Shown piece after piece: positions 59,246 to 64,000 of a DNA stretch of 64,000 bases. Below the pieces are notes generated by a model that saw only the letters and a list, made by a program, of their open reading frames with translations, was not told the DNA's origin and did no database searches. Origin of the DNA: Sycon ciliatum (Eukaryota > Porifera > Calcarea > Leucosolenida > Sycettidae); NCBI RefSeq assembly GCF_964019385.1, contig NW_027044864.1, positions 1 through 64,000 on the forward strand, written 5' to 3'. Both the position numbers and the translations under genes were made by a program. The stretch's first letter is position 1. Each line of letters starts with the position of its first letter.

Positions 59246-59683
59246 TTTTTGTTTTCTTTTCGCATATTTCTTCTTTTTTTCTGAAACTGTTGTGGTCTTT
59301 TGTATCTATTCGAAGTGGCTTATGCAAACACTTTTGGCTGGTTTGCATAATTTGCGTGCCCATTAATGCAGCTGCAGGCCATGTTGATGTCTTCGCGAAC
59401 AAGCACATAATAATTCTGCCACATCCTGATTCTCTTCCGTTTTATGTTTCTATCCCTGAAGGCATTTTAAAAGAGTTTTGTACAACTACTTGTGACACAA
59501 CACCAGTCCTTTGTAGTAATTCGGTGGGTGTGTTGTGCATGTAGTAAGGGACAGGCATCAGACATGCACCACCATGAAGTTGAAACATCTTTTTTTCCCT
59601 GTTTTGCCATGTCTGCATTTCAGAGCACACTCTCCTGTCTGCAGTAACTGTCATTGCTAGTGTGGGTGATAACTTCCTTTGCC
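59246..59683. other. LINE 3' flank and upstream region of the CARD gene
   Basis: T-rich near 59245-59285, probably the LINE 3' UTR. The last part before 59684 presumably holds the 5' UTR of the following gene. Confidence 0.35.
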
Positions 59684-63931
<4,248 letters not shown>

Positions 63932-64000
63932 GTACATGTAGAACTCGTGCTTGTACATGTCTCTTACTTCAATTTCAATTTTCTTCTGTGTGACATGACT

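Overview
The window is eukaryotic and animal: intron-containing genes with GT-AG splice sites, animal housekeeping genes (POLH, PPT1, TRMT5), two CARD (death-fold) genes, and dense DNA transposons, DIRS, Ty3/Gypsy and LINE remnants. Microsatellites of (CA)n, (TC)n and (CAG)n are extreme, up to about 640 bp. The mix fits a marine invertebrate, possibly a sponge or other early-branching animal. The species cannot be fixed from the sequence.

Layout. 0-1 kb: last exon of DNA polymerase eta. 2-3.5 kb: small transposons. 4.1-5.0 kb: an intronless PPT1 on the minus strand. 5.3-11.65 kb: two TTAA-flanked (Kolobok-type) elements back to back; the second keeps pieces of a zinc-ribbon transposase and a DEDDh exonuclease. 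12.0-17.8 kb: a complete four-exon TRMT5 (434 aa), its introns filled by a Gypsy fossil, a MITE and (TC)n. 18.8-19.8 kb: MITEs. 20.1-28.3 kb, minus strand: a five-exon gene for a 482-aa protein with an N-terminal CARD, a Ser/Pro/Thr-rich linker carrying TRAF-type motifs, and a C-terminal membrane segment. This is the plan of MAVS, and it is the most interesting gene here.

30.9-43.4 kb: a nested stack of transposons. An outer CAGTG/TA element is split by a hAT element and by a MITE that itself carries two copies (4.5 and 6.0 kb) of one large element; three further MITEs have empty sites in the sister copy. 43.4-46 kb: a perfect 144-bp foldback and more MITEs. 47.1-52.4 kb: a DIRS retrotransposon (reverse transcriptase plus tyrosine recombinase) with the complex inverted repeats of that order. 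53-55.7 kb: more MITEs. 57.5-59.2 kb: a LINE reverse transcriptase with two stops. 59.7 kb to the end: the first three exons of a second CARD gene, resembling CRADD/RAIDD, running off the window.

How they fit. The housekeeping genes act independently: translesion synthesis, lysosomal depalmitoylation and tRNA m1G37 modification. The two CARD genes are about 31 kb apart on opposite strands and could both serve apoptotic or innate-immune signalling. Most of the remaining sequence is transposon debris. All exon junctions were chosen by eye from splice signals and phase, without transcript data.
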